Below, one piece after another: positions 1 to 10,985 of a stretch of 64,000 nucleotides of DNA. The notes under the pieces are model-generated. The model had not been told where the DNA came from. It saw only the letters and a list, made by a program, of their open reading frames with translations, and did no database searches. The translations under genes were made by a program, and so were the position numbers. Origin of the DNA: Gambelia wislizenii (Eukaryota > Chordata > Lepidosauria > Squamata > Crotaphytidae); the NCBI GenBank assembly GCA_030847615.1, contig JAUMIR010000005.1, positions 79,332,492 through 79,396,491 of the forward strand, in the 5' to 3' direction. Numbering within the stretch: the stretch's first letter is position 1; every line of letters starts with the position of its first letter.

Positions 1-201
1 AAAGGTAAAAAGTAGTATAAGCATCAACTTGGTTTCTACCATTCTTACCATGGTCTCACTTGTCAATAGAATTATAGAAATTCCTCTTTTGCCTTTTATA
101 ACAAGACCAGGTTCCAAGCAGATAAAATTGGAGCATTGGAAGTTTTAATTTGTGGGGCGGGGATTCCAATATTGTGATCCACATAGCAACAAAGAACAAG
201 A

Positions 202-202
<1 letters not shown>

Positions 203-238
<36 letters not shown>
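203..238. repeat. (ATCT)n microsatellite
   Basis: About nine tandem ATCT units lie here without interruption. Confidence 0.95.
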
Positions 239-239
<1 letters not shown>

Positions 240-261
240 GCTCTTAGGTATGTTGCCATTT

Positions 262-336
262 CCAGTGTGCTGATTGGCTGCTTAGGGAACTGACCAACCA
301 ATCAAAGCTCTGTTGGTCAGCCAATCAGCACACTGG
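262..336. repeat. Short perfect palindrome with CCAAT motifs
   Basis: The 19-base arms at 262-280 and 318-336 (CCAGTGTGCTGATTGGCTG and its complement) are exact reverse complements around a 37-base spacer. The spacer contains a second 9-bp inverted pair (CTGACCAAC/GTTGGTCAG). This is probably the core of a degenerate inverted-repeat element; no flanking target duplication was recognised. Confidence 0.7.
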
Positions 337-1189
337 GGGTGGGACCATGTGGAAGTTGAAATCCTTTCTAAACATGGTGGAGGCAGAGGGGGTGTGAGCA
401 GCATGAGGATTGTGGCATTGTATGTGTGCATGCGGCATGTACGGGGTGTGGGTAGGGCAGCATAAGCATGGGGAGGGTGGCATGAGCAAAGTGAGAGTGG
501 CATTACCAGCCATACATTTCCCCTTGGCGAGTTCACTTCTGTGTAAAAGGGCAGTCCTGCTATGATCACATGTCCTATACTACACATTATTTTTAACCAC
601 ACAACTGTGGCCACTCTGCTTTTTTTTCTTCCCATCATGCATATGAATATGCAAATATTCAGGGAAATGGACATGTAAACTAATGTTCTCTGCCTTTCTA
701 TCCCCCCGCCCAGCGCTTTTGAAGTGAGGTCATGTTTATTCAGAGTACAGATGGAATTTTACATGTATGCAATGAGGCTATCACAGGCATTTTATAGTCA
801 AGAAGTCTGAAGACACTATTCTGACCATTTCCCTGGTCACGTGATGATGATGAACAACAGCAACACACAGCATTAATCAACCTGCACCATTAATAAATGT
901 TGATGAACAGAGACCACCTTTACTGCTTCCATTGTAGCAGTTGTAGGATAGGTTTACAAGCTAATCCTGAAATAAATTTTCTTGGAAAGAGGTTTACACA
1001 TTAAAGCTGCCAAGCAGAAGCCACCTTAAATTGCTCCATATGGTGGCACATATAACATGGAATCCCATTTTGAGTGGAGTGGAGTGGCTCATGAGACTAG
1101 CGAGGGTACCATAATTTATTTATTTTTTAGGGTGTCTGAAAAGACTTGGCTCACCATGAAGAAGCAAGTCACTGCATGGAGCCAGTTGA

Positions 1190-1680
1190 CCCATATTGTA
1201 TGTATAACAGCTTAGACAACACTTCAACACAGCAACGTTTATTCTGCATTAGCCAATCAGACTTTTGCAAGCACCATAAAAACATATCAACATAAACTCA
1301 TACACAATTTAAATAATAAAATTAAGCTAATGATATAAAAATGCAAAATAGGTCTGAAATTATATTTTACAACCAGACAGATTAAAATTCTCTCTCTTCA
1401 TCCAGGCTAGTTTAACATATTTAGCTGTTCGATAAGACACATAATAATCAGATCCTGCTAACAAAAATGTCATTTTGGGGAAGGAGTTAGCATCTCTGAT
1501 ATATTTATTTGTGCAATTAATACAGGCAATAAGAGGATCAAGGTATTGAGTTCTCAACTCTAGATACAAAAGACATTCCAGAAGGCAATTACTTAAGCCT
1601 TCCATATTGCTTAGACAACACATGTCCCATTGAAAGATGACCAAGCAGCAGATGCCATGATTCCTTGCCATTGTCTGTCC
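1190..1680 (-). pseudogene. Possible LINE C-terminal fragment
   Basis: A 103-residue minus-strand reading frame (1360-1671) contains a Cys-rich start, the stretch LECLLYLELRTQYLDPLI, then FLLAGSDYYVSYRTAKYVKLAW. This spacing resembles the tail region after reverse transcriptase in some LINE clades (R4/Dong-like tails are my best guess). It has no upstream reverse transcriptase here and continues in an AT-rich tail to about 1190. The assignment rests only on pattern memory; an unrelated chance frame is possible. Confidence 0.35.
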
Positions 1681-2129
1681 TGGCTAAGACTGATAACACC
1701 TACAGTCTAACAAGGGCCACAGGTTTTCCACACATTGTATAATCTATGCTTAAAGTAATGCTACTCATTACCACTCTGCAACCTACATCTAACATTATTG
1801 CTGGCATCAGACGGCCAAGAAAAAAGAACTTTATCTCCTTGCTGCAGCCCTCTGTATTGCCTGAAAAAAAAACAGCTGTAGAAGGTTTTTCAGACCTTTA
1901 GGGTTTCGTGGTGTAAGAGGACTGGAGGGAGAAGGGGTTTATCCCTTCCAAAGTCAATCAACAGTACTGGGTCCTACATTTTATTTTTTTAATATCTTGT
2001 AATTGTGGGACATTAGAAGAATTATAGGGTTTGAGATGGGAGGAAGTAGCAAAAATCAAATCTATCTTTTTTTTCTTAAGACGCAGTCATCCACTGAACA
2101 AATTTTTATTGCAATTTTGTATTGAAAAT

Positions 2130-2330
2130 TTGTATTTTATTTCATTTATAGCCTGCCTTTCTGCCAAAAATGGTGCTCAAGGCAGCTAACATTATTCACG
2201 AATCTCACAAGCCACAGCAATCAAAAGAAATACAGCACTCAAACAGACTCCAAGAGCAACCCAGATTAAATCCCAAGTGCTTGCTGAATAAATAAATAAA
2301 TAAATAAATATCCCACTTTACCTTGACTTA
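2130..2330 (-). mobile_element. LINE 3' tail (L2-like) with AATA repeat
   Basis: Read on the minus strand, this is the 3' end seen on L2-like LINEs of reptiles: a 'ttgagcacc..aggcaggctataaat' block followed by an A-rich end. The same kind of block occurs at 21490-21545 and 41550-41600. An (AATA)n run lies at 2287-2310. No coding part is attached, so it is a 5'-truncated copy. Confidence 0.5.
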
Positions 2331-4250
2331 AATTATTCACAAACAGTGATCAGAAAGAAATGTGACATCCTTTGCTGGACCATTTGGTCCAGAAATTATT
2401 TAAGCATTCATACTGTACTATGGGCAAGTATTCAATCACTCCATTAACCATGACGATACATCTGGGTATTTAAATTTAGTTATATGTTTACAGAAATATA
2501 ATTCAGTTGTATAAGGTGATTGATTAAAAAGCAAACCAAGAGCACTTCTTGTTTGTGCTGGATCCCAGGACATGCTTCACATGCTTCACTGTTAGCAACT
2601 AAAGAAGGCAGAAACAGAAACATTTTGCTTATGCTATATTTTTTCAATCTTGTTTTTTTTATCACATTAATTAGTAAATATAATTAAATTGCATACATAT
2701 ACTTGAGTTATTGGCCACAACTGGCAAGTATGGGGCACAATTATTTCATACAAATGTTATCAGAATGAATGGAAGATGATGCAAAAGCCCTAGTTGATGG
2801 ACCTTAAGCTGAAGCAATGCCTAGTGGATTTTGACTCCCCCTTTTGCAGCAGGGCAAAACACAGGAGAAGAATTTTAATCTTGCCTTCTAATGCTGTGTC
2901 CCATTTAGAAGAAGAAATGTATGTAATAGATTCCATAAGAGAAAAAGTCAGAAAACACATGTAAGTTTTTTTTTTTTTAAGGTACTGTGCTAGAAATATC
3001 TCTTAGGCTAGAAACAAATAGACAATAGTGTTGTGTTCTCCTGAGTTCATAAGGAGAGCTATATATTGCTGTGTAATACCCAAAGAACCTAACCTTCTGC
3101 CAAGCTCAAAGCAGCTGAAGTGACTTAGAACCTTTACATGGCAATTAGTGATGACATAATTCCCAGTCCTGGAAATATGACTTGCGAGGACTAGCAGTAC
3201 ATGGGCTCTGTGTGCTTCCACCCTGTCTTATGACATGGATTGTTTTATCTGGATCACCTACTGGCGTAAGGATCTTTACTGTATGGCTATGCAAAAATCT
3301 CTGTATGTCAATTGGAGGAGACACAAGGGCTTAGCCAGCTCATGCACAGCTTTTATAAGATGTCAGAACAAAATGATTTTTTTATGGAGGACAGGTCGAA
3401 CAAGTTGTGCTTTTTGTTGTATCATGCTAAACAATATAGGAAGCATGCATTAAAAAAAAACACCCCCACAACCCACATTGGTCTGCCACTAGAAGGCCAA
3501 AGCTGGAAGAAATGATTTAAGGCTGCATTATCCTGTTTCTAATTCATTCCCTTTCTTCCTGCGGAAATGTAATTGCAAAAGGCTGGGAGAAGAGAAGGGA
3601 GCACCAGCTTCAATGTCAGTCTTGTAGAGAGTAATAAAGTCTCTTTTTATGGGCTTCTCCCTAGCCTAGCTCTCCATTTCCAAATTAGAGGAGACAATAT
3701 GACAATCTTAGCCAGCTCTGATTTTATATCTTAATTTGCAAACTCAGCAACAATATCAGAGCCCAATTTAAGGAGCAGCAAGGAGAAAACATTCTTGTAT
3801 GTAAAATGCTTCCTATCTAGTGGCTGTAAAAGGCACTGTAGGTAAAAACAAAAACATAAAAACATAAAAATAATGATCAGATTTCTTAAAGAGTGAAAGG
3901 AAAAAGAACAGTGTAATCATTTTTGACTCCTTAATGAAGCCAAAGCTCATGGATTTTGTGATAAGGTGTAACTTTAGAGGGTAAGATTAGTCCACGACAG
4001 TTCAAGGATTTAGAAACTGAATAGAAACACTGTGAAATCCTGGTAGTGAGCTTAAATGTACTGAAATGAAATAGATATGGGGTGAAAAACACACCCATGG
4101 TAAAGTAAATGTCAAATTTTCTATTGATACGAGTTGAGGAAAACTGGACTGAACCCATGGTGGCTATAAATAGGCTGTTAGATACTTTTGCCTGACATGT
4201 GAATGGTTATTACAAGCTCTGTAAAAATTATCTGAGTACTTCTGTTGCAT
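2331..4250. other. Unassigned DNA
   Basis: No supported gene is present. Short frames at 2480-2665, 3003-3221 and 3235-3515 have no recognisable domain. The part at 3500-3790 is free of obvious repeats and is listed as a possible conserved non-coding stretch. Confidence 0.5.
3500..3790. other. Low-repeat stretch, possibly conserved non-coding
   Basis: No repeat family or reading frame explains this segment. Its texture (balanced AT-rich sequence with homeodomain-like TAAT/ATTA cores and few CpG) is what conserved enhancers often look like. This is only an impression; conservation cannot be seen from one genome. Confidence 0.2.
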
Positions 4251-4254
4251 GTCC

Positions 4255-4475
4255 AGTACAGTGTAGCAGTTTGAATGTTGGATTAGGGCTCTGGGAGAAT
4301 AGAGTTTGAACTCACTCAGCCATGGAAACTCACTGGATGGCTTTGGGCAATCACGCTCCCTCGGCTGAAGAGGAAGGCAATGGAAAACTTCCTCTGCATA
4401 AATCTTACCAAATCAAACCTAGGATAGAATCACCATAACTCAAAATTCACTTGAAGGTGCATAACAAGTACTCTA
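4255..4475 (+). mobile_element. tRNA-derived SINE
   Basis: The head runs 'gtgtagcagtttgaatgttgg' with a degenerate A box, followed by a B-box-like GAGTTTGAACTC near 4307. A conserved SINE body follows ('cactggatggctttgggcaa', 'gaggaaggcaatgg'). The tail 'cacttgaaggtgcataacaa' matches in kind the 3' end of the RTE-type LINE at 61040-61085 and the tail of the 5S-headed SINE at 45240-45290. A minus-strand copy of the same family is at 26365-26572. Sequence decay suggests an old insertion. Confidence 0.8.
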
Positions 4476-4479
4476 GATT

Positions 4480-4516
4480 TAGGAATTTACCAGACTAGCA
4501 TCTTAAAACATTTTAA
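4480..4516 (+). mobile_element. Possible fragment of the GGACTTTATC MITE
   Basis: The string around 4490-4505 ('cagactagcatcttaaaaca') differs by one base from the terminal region of the MITE at 34772. Only about 35 bases are shared, so chance similarity is not excluded. Confidence 0.3.
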
Positions 4517-5846
4517 TTCCATGAGTAGAGAAAGCAGAAGCATTGTGGCATTAGAACTGAAATTATCAAATGTCCACCAGTAGTGTTTTAAGGATGGGAT
4601 TAAAGGTTCCACTACAGTAGCATTTGTCTTCGCATTGCCTTCTAATTAGACTGTATTAATGCTTTGCACTGGCCTGTGCATGCTCCTTTAAAGAAAATGT
4701 CCACTTACTTCCATGTTAGCTGGGGCACGTAATCTCAGCAGTTATCACAAGAAGACACAAGTCTGTATAAAAACACTGAAAACACTTTTAAAAAACAAAC
4801 AAAATACACAGACAAGCACTGAAACAAACATCAAAACTTGCCAGCAAAATGGGACAGTTCATGTTTTCATCCGGAAGTTTTCTAATAGGCAACGGCAACA
4901 GGGGAAAGAGGACTGCCCGTTCATGCTGTAATCTCAGGATTACAATATTGCCCCCCCCCAAAAAGCAATATTGAAGATCTATTGACAGGTTGACCTGTCA
5001 ATTAAAAAGGACGTGTTATTAGCAGTTGAAGCACGGACTGGTGCAGGGCAATGTCATGTAATAGTGAGAACCCATTCCCACTAATGTCTCATCATAATTG
5101 TGTGATTACAGCCCCATCTGATAAAGTCCTTACATTCAGTGTCAGAATTAGACCTTAATATCTATGCAGGGCATCAGAACTGAGGTGTGATGACACAGAT
5201 AGAATTGTGTGCTTAGTTGCGATTCTAGCTCTGCTTAATAAAGAACACACTTAGACAAATTGTTGGAATAGATATAGGCCACCATTTTATTTAATAATAG
5301 GCTGGGCACCTACATGGGTCTGGATCCAGGCATCAACTGCCCTGCCAGCTAGTTGATAAGATGCATTACCCAGAATGTTTGTTGTGTGTCACTCCAGAAT
5401 GACAGATATATGATTCCACATGGGCAGACAGACACTACTGTGTGTGGTTTTCCTGTACCTCAGAGTGGTGTTACCTACCCTGACAGGCCCCATCTTGGAA
5501 TATCACACAATTGGCAATATTTAATCATTTGGCTTGCTGTGGCCTTCTACGTAGTTGGCAAGTAAACCAGGGACACCCAGATACCAAGGCTGGAGTCATG
5601 AACAACTTAGGGAGGGGACTTTGAAAATTCTTCAGACAGGTCATACCCAGGTCAGAGTTCTTCCAAAGAACACCTGGAGATGAGTCATTCCTAACCCACT
5701 CAAAAACAAAGACAGTAGAGTCCTCCATGGTTGCAAAAAATGGTTTTTTCCTCTTCTCTCCTCAACAATAGAAGTTGCCTGCTCCTTTTCAATTCCAAAT
5801 GTAACACTCATTGACAATCTTTAACTCTTCTGGAGAACCCTTTGTT
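4517..5846. other. Unassigned DNA
   Basis: No gene or clear transposon protein is visible. Short frames at 4713-4931, 5353-5565 and 5525-5728 lack recognisable motifs and overlap each other on both strands. Confidence 0.5.
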
Positions 5847-5849
5847 TTA

Positions 5850-6178
5850 GGACTTTTTTGGACGTCTCTTATACAGTGCAAACAGCCTTGTCGCGTTGCA
5901 AGCCTGCTGCACTGCAGGACGTCCCTTTCGGATGACGCTCTCCCCTGCTGGTACTGTTGCAGTACTGCGGGGACATTTGAGCGTTATATTTGGCTGTATT
6001 TTAATCACGATCAACTTTCCTGATTAAAATATGGCCAAATATAATGCTCAAATGTCCCCGTGGTACTGCAACAGTACCGGCAGGGGAGAGCGTTATCCGA
6101 AAGGGACGCCCTGCAGCGCAGCAGGCTTGCAACGCGACGAGGCTGTTTGCGCTGTATAAGAGACGTCCAAAAAAGTCC
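5850..6178. mobile_element. Foldback DNA transposon, family FB-A (full length)
   Basis: The 329-bp unit is a near-perfect palindrome. It begins GGACTTTTTTGGACGTCTC and ends with the reverse complement, and the arms run about 158 bp to a 13-base loop flanked by ATTTTAATCA/TGATTAAAAT at about 6015. It is flanked by a 3-bp duplication TTA (5847-5849 and 6179-6181). The GGAC terminus plus TTA duplication fits a PIF/Harbinger-type non-autonomous element. The two reading frames covering it (5811-6023 and 6044-6325) and the minus frame 6001-6204 are by-products of the palindrome. A half copy sits at 45698-45840. Confidence 0.9.
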
Positions 6179-6181
6179 TTA

Positions 6182-7683
6182 GCCTGGGAAACTCTGAGAG
6201 ACATTGTATTCCACTTTAAATCTCATCCCTTCAGGCAAATTATCAAATATAAATATCACCTTAAAACTCTACCAAAGTGTGCACACATTCCCTGTATCCA
6301 TCCACTCTGCCACTCTGCTGTGTGATCCTCAGAATGCAATTCTGAGTATTCTCTGTTGCATGAATATCTGCTCTTTAGATAGGTTATAGTATCACCCATT
6401 ATCTCCTTATTCTATTCCACTATCCCAATACTTCCTATTTTCTTTGATAGCCTTGTGTGATTGAAGCTTGAGTGTTAGTGTGAATGCTGTTAATATTAAA
6501 TTCCAATAAAAATAATTTAATTGGGCATTCTGGCTTGGAGTCTCCACAGTTACTACCAGTATACATAGGTCAAATGATCCTGCCATTACCTTGCTGCCAT
6601 ATTGAGATAATTAAATATTTCTCATATAAAGATTCAGACACTAGTGGGATCTTTTGGGGGGGGGCATGCAATTCAGGTAACAATGGGGCAAAAGCAAACA
6701 GCCCCTGAGCTGGACCCGAGCTTTTGCCCTTGCTCTCAGAGTCCAATAGTGGGACCTCCACTAACTTTATGCTGGGTAATACCAATCCTTTCACCTTCTT
6801 CTCAGAACCAGATCCCATGACCAAACCACCCACCCAGGTTGTGACAAAGAGCAATGAGCAAGAAAATCCTGACATACAAGCTCCCAAAAAATTGAGTGTG
6901 GTGGTGGGGGGAGGGAATATAGTGGGGATGAAACTGTAAAGCAGACTGAAGCTTGAGCAACTGGGAGCCTACTTCTAAACTCCACTGGAGTGAAACCTAC
7001 ACTTTGATTTCCCCAGTCCCACCTACCAGCCAATGGATTCAAATCCTATTGGCTGGCATTTCCCATCCTTTCACAAAGCCTGTGCAAACCATAAGGACTT
7101 CTGGGAAGGAGAAAATAGCTTTGCCATACCAAAACATGATGCCCCACTGTTCAAGGTTGCCACAAGCCCACAAAGATGTAATTGCCAAAAGGAACCTCCT
7201 TCCTCCATGTCAAGTTACTCCTCCTCCTACCACTGTTTCATTAATGGTAGAAGATAAGGAAAGAGCTTTGGGGAGCTACTGTTTTTTTCTGCCTGACACT
7301 ATCAACAGCAAGCAGACTCCTCTTAGTCAGATTAATGAATAGATATATCCAGGACTGTGGCATGTGATAGTGGTGGGACTCAGAAGAAGGTTGAAAGAAC
7401 AGCATGGACATGGGTCGTACTAACCATACTTAGTTCTGAGATATCCCAGGTTTGCAAAAGCAAAGCTTCTGAAATTTACTTTTGGGCATTGCTCTTCTCA
7501 GAATGCCTCAGACAGCATGACTAATAGGGATTCTGGAAGTAGCAGACAAAAAAAAGTTACTTTTATAAGCTCTAAAAGAAAATGGTAACCTGATAGGATG
7601 TACAGTTCTAGCCCTAAATACGGAAAACTGGGAAAGAGATTCCCTTGCTAGGATTCTCCACATGAATGTTGTTGTTGTTTTCC
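6182..7683. other. Unassigned DNA
   Basis: Overlapping frames on both strands (6570-6887, 6724-7042, 6953-7342) encode low-complexity Pro/Ser/Lys-rich peptides with no domain I recognise and no splice structure I can support. I see no repeat family here except the G run near 6656. Confidence 0.45.
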
Positions 7684-7722
7684 CCTCCTCCTCCTCCTCC
7701 TCCTCCTCCTCCTCCTCCTCCT
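7684..7722. repeat. (CTC)n microsatellite
   Basis: About thirteen CTC units form an uninterrupted pyrimidine tract that continues into a CT-rich stretch up to about 7760. Confidence 0.95.
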
Positions 7723-8367
7723 TTTCCTTCTACTCTTTCTCTCCCCCCCTCTCTTTTTCAGATTTTGACCTCATAGTCTGGCTCACATCCTTCAAAGTGC
7801 AGCATTTGGTAAAACAAAAGAACCGGTGAAGATATTAGGACTTGTATTCTAAGGCTGGAAAGTCTGAGTAACAAACTCCTGGCACAGCCTTAGCGTAGAG
7901 CTAGTTTATAAAAGATTGTGTTCTGGAGCAAAGGGCTTATTATTTCCTTCTTTTCAGAACCAGAGACAGTGAGTAAGCAATAGTTTTCAAAAAAGTAGCC
8001 ATGTTAGTCTCTTGCAGCATAAAAATGAGGAAGGGGGGAAACAAAACAAATGTGACAGCACCTTTAAGACTAACTAGTTTTTATTTTTTCATGAGCTTTC
8101 ATGGATATAAACCCACTTCTTCAGATGTTGTACAGAGTGGTATTAAGGCCTCAGCTATAAAGCATATTTACACAGTTCTGGGAGTGGGGTAGAATATAAT
8201 AAAATTCAGAAAGATGCAAATCATGGCCCTTACCCTAAATTATCATAGGGCTGCATAAGGTGATACAGGTTTTTCAGATCTTTACAATGGTCAGTTAGTG
8301 TTGATATGTGGAAGCTATAAATCTGATTACCAAAAGTCAGTTTTCCAGGGTTCAAAACTGTCTCTAA

Positions 8368-8712
8368 GGAGATTTTCACACTGGGAAAGCAATCCCCGGG
8401 GAGATCGGGACAGAAACAGGGCTGTTCCGGTTGCAACGCCCCATTTTGCATGCCCCCTTCCTTCATCTGATCTCCCATTGTCCTCACTCCATGCTGCTTC
8501 CATTTCCCTCCCGTTATGTTTTACTAACAAAAGTTATTCATTAGTAAAAAAAATTGCAGAATATAGCGGGAGGGAAATGGAAGCAGCACGGAGTGAGGAT
8601 GATGGGAGATTGGGAGAAGGAAGGGGGCGTGTGAAATGGGGCGCTGCAACTGGAACAGCCCCATTTCTGTCCCGATCTCCCCGGGGATTATTTTCCCCAT
8701 GTGAAAATCTCC
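8368..8712. mobile_element. Foldback DNA transposon, family FB-B
   Basis: The 345-bp unit starts GGAGATTTTCACACTGGG and ends with its near reverse complement. Arms of roughly 150 bp meet at a TTTTACTAA/TTAGTAAAA hairpin near 8533. A 3-bp TAA duplication flanks it (8365-8367, 8713-8715). It lies inside the Penelope-like element and is therefore younger. The mirror-image frames at 8298-8744, 8327-8530, 8524-8787 and the tail of 8534-9079 are palindrome artefacts. Confidence 0.88.
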
Positions 8713-8729
8713 TAAGAACATTCCTTTTG

Positions 8730-9280
8730 TTATATGTACAGTAGTGAGGACTCTTGTAGTAATGTATGTAGTGTACCATGAAGCCATTTTCTTTGTTCAT
8801 ACCTCTGCTAATGGATTGGAATTTGTGGATATAATTAAATTCAGCAGTTTCTCTGTCTAGTCTTCCTTTGTAATTTCTTTGTTCAAGGACCATAACCTGT
8901 AAATCTCTTATTGTGTGTCCAGAAAGGTTGAAATGTTCTGCAACTGGTTTTTGGGTATTGGCATTTCTAATGTCAGGTTTGTATTCATTCATGCTCATGC
9001 ATAGAGACTGTCCTGTTTGTCCAATGAAGAGTGTCATTGCTGGCATAGGATAGCATATATCACGTTGGAGGAAAAACAAGTGGATTTACTTCTGATGTTG
9101 TGGTTGGTAATATTGGCTCCTGTGATATATGCTCCCAGAGTAGATGTGGGGACAGAGTTGGCATCTGGGTTTATTGGCAGGGTCTTGTTCCTGTTGCAAG
9201 TGACAAGTTGTTTATGATTTGGAGGCTGTCTATAGGCCAATGAAGGCCTACCTTTGAGAGTTTGTGAGAGGGCTATGTTA
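8730..9280 (-). pseudogene. GIY-YIG endonuclease domain of Penelope-like element
   Basis: Two overlapping minus-strand frames carry the domain. The first (down from about 9280) reads through a basic linker with YRQPPNHKQLV and on to CFSSNVIYAILCQQ, the 'GIY' half with its Cys pair. After a one-base frame change near 9045 the second frame gives LFIGQTGQSLCMSMNEY, the 'YIG' half, and then KPVAEHFNLSGH. In Penelope-like elements this C-terminal nuclease nicks the target DNA. The frameshift separates the two halves, so the copy is dead. Downstream the frame runs into an inserted foldback transposon. Confidence 0.8.
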
Positions 9281-9330
9281 TTCTCCAGAATTGGTTGTAC
9301 TTTGTTGATGATGCATTTAAGTTAACAAGC

Positions 9331-10380
9331 AATCTGGGGCACAGTCTTCTAGCCTTAAAAAATGGGTGAAGTCACATGAGTGAACTGTTACATTTCATGG
9401 AGTTATTCATGCAAGGGTCTTAGTGCTTTCTTACGTAGAATTTACAAGATACACATCTTGTTCTGATCAATCTAACATCGGCAGAATTCTTTTTCATATC
9501 ATGAAAAGTTCAAAATTTTAAATATGAATGTTTGGATGTAGTTCCTTTACTCTGTGCATTTGTCCATTCCATAAAATATCACGTTCATCCTGGAGGTTCT
9601 CATTTCTTGTGTCATGCCAAGTGTGGGTATCTTGAGAACCCCAACTCCTCCCTCTCTACCTTCCTCACTTTTGTCAGATTGATTTCTGGTTCTTGAATTA
9701 TATGCCTTGTCAACAGCGGAACAGTATGGATCCCTGCCAATTTTGGATGTGTTTGTACATAGACCCACTGTGTGTGTGTGTGTGTGTGTGTGTTAAAGAG
9801 AGAGAGAGAGAATTTTGCTTTCAAGACCCAATTGTGGACTTTCTAGAGGTGCTCTCTAGAGGTAAAAAATAAACAGCTTCACTTTTTCTGAAAATACAAA
9901 TCCACATTATTACTTTGTTCAAAGTATGAGATTGGTGTTTAAACACAGGGGTACATATTTTTTCTTCCATCATTTCTTACATGGCAGTATAGCAGCCTTA
10001 AGCTTCCTATATATCATGAACAGATACCAAAAAGTACTGATTATTATTTTGAGCTGTCCTGTGAGATAGCTCATTTTCTGGTATTTCTGTGCATTTAATG
10101 AGGACAGAATCTCATTAGCAGCTTGTGTAGGGTGATAAAATCCTTCCTTCAAAACAACTTTACCAATATAGATCTTTTTCAGATGCACAGTCTTCCTATA
10201 GTGTTGCACTATCCCATTTCATTAGGTAATTGTGGCAATATGCAACTGAATACACATTTTTCATTAATGTGTAATGTGCATAAGCACAATGCACAACCAA
10301 ACAGATTGGTGATATATTCATAGTTCTGCTTTTGCAGCCTTGAGCTGAACAGAGCTATCATGCATCAGCAAATACTGTAA
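9331..10380. other. Unassigned DNA
   Basis: No supported gene is present. The part up to about 9750 may be decayed upstream sequence of the Penelope-like element, but I could not recognise its reverse-transcriptase motifs in any minus frame. Confidence 0.4.
9772..9811. repeat. (TG)n-(AG)n microsatellite
   Basis: A TG run at about 9769-9794 is followed closely by an AG run at 9797-9811. Confidence 0.95.
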
Positions 10381-10594
10381 ATAAATAAAGGCCAACTGCT
10401 TTCATAGGGGAACTGACAACAGTATATGTCTCCAACAGGATGCCAACCATGGTCATAAATGCCAACTTGTTCATAAATGAAAAGTGCTTGTTGCTTGGGG
10501 ATGGGATAAGAGGGAGAAGGGAAGGCATGGTTTTTGGACTGCCAACCTAGGGTAAAGATAGCATAGAGTGAGCCCAAATAGGTCCACCCCCACA

Positions 10595-10985
10595 TTAGAA
10601 AAAGGTCGCCAATGCTATAGTTGATAGTGGTATGCTACAGAAAAGAGGGGAAATGTCCTGAGAAGATGGTCCCACAGCACCCTGAGATACTCTAGGTTTT
10701 ACAGGAGCTATCCAAGGTACTGAAATAATTGGGGGAATAGGGCTCAACGCCCTGGATAGATCCCATAAAACCTGGACAAATACCTGGAAAACCCAGGATG
10801 GATTTATTGCTCCCAAACAATGCAACCACTGGTCACTTCTGGTAATAATAACTACTGTCCAGGGAATACCTCTATAAAGAGATACATTTTCAGCAGGCAT
10901 TTAACACTTACTATAGTATCTACCACTGTAACCATGCAAGGGAAAGTGTTCCAGAGGATGGAACAGAGAAAGCTGCTTTCATGAT
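10595..10985 (-). pseudogene. Possible L2-type LINE C-terminal remnant
   Basis: Read on the minus strand, 10970-10860 resembles the end of the L2-clade protein: a stretch similar to 'AFSV..P..WNSLP' is followed by a 'LLKMYLF' segment, as at 16182-16460 in a better copy. Frames are broken several times. The adjacent frame at 10365-10595 has no recognisable content. Confidence 0.35.

Larger units (their letters stand above)
1..1185. other. Unassigned DNA with small repeats
   Basis: No coding region or recognisable transposon protein is visible. The stretch holds an ATCT microsatellite and a perfect short palindrome, listed separately. The remainder is ordinary unassigned sequence. Confidence 0.5.
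7988..9330 (-). mobile_element. Penelope-like retroelement, 3' part (interrupted)
   Basis: The minus-strand protein traces, the conserved 3' end and the nested insert together define a 5'-truncated Penelope-like element. Its 3' terminal block (7988-8105) carries a polyadenylation-like AATAAAA context and the 'gaagtgggtttatatccatg' motif that ends many reptile Penelope-like copies. A similar tail, orphaned, is at 11835-11962. The copy is split by a foldback transposon at 8368-8712. No reverse-transcriptase core was recognised upstream, so the element seems truncated just 5' of the linker. Confidence 0.75.

Noticed and set aside
4255..4330. A tRNA gene
   Set aside because: The A and B boxes are degenerate, no cloverleaf can be formed, and the sequence continues as a SINE present in a second copy.
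5811..6325. Three frames of 67-93 aa on both strands
   Set aside because: They mirror one another because the DNA is a palindrome.
6570..7342. Possible exon cluster with Pro/Ser-rich frames
   Set aside because: Frames overlap on both strands, no conserved domain or consistent splice sites were found.
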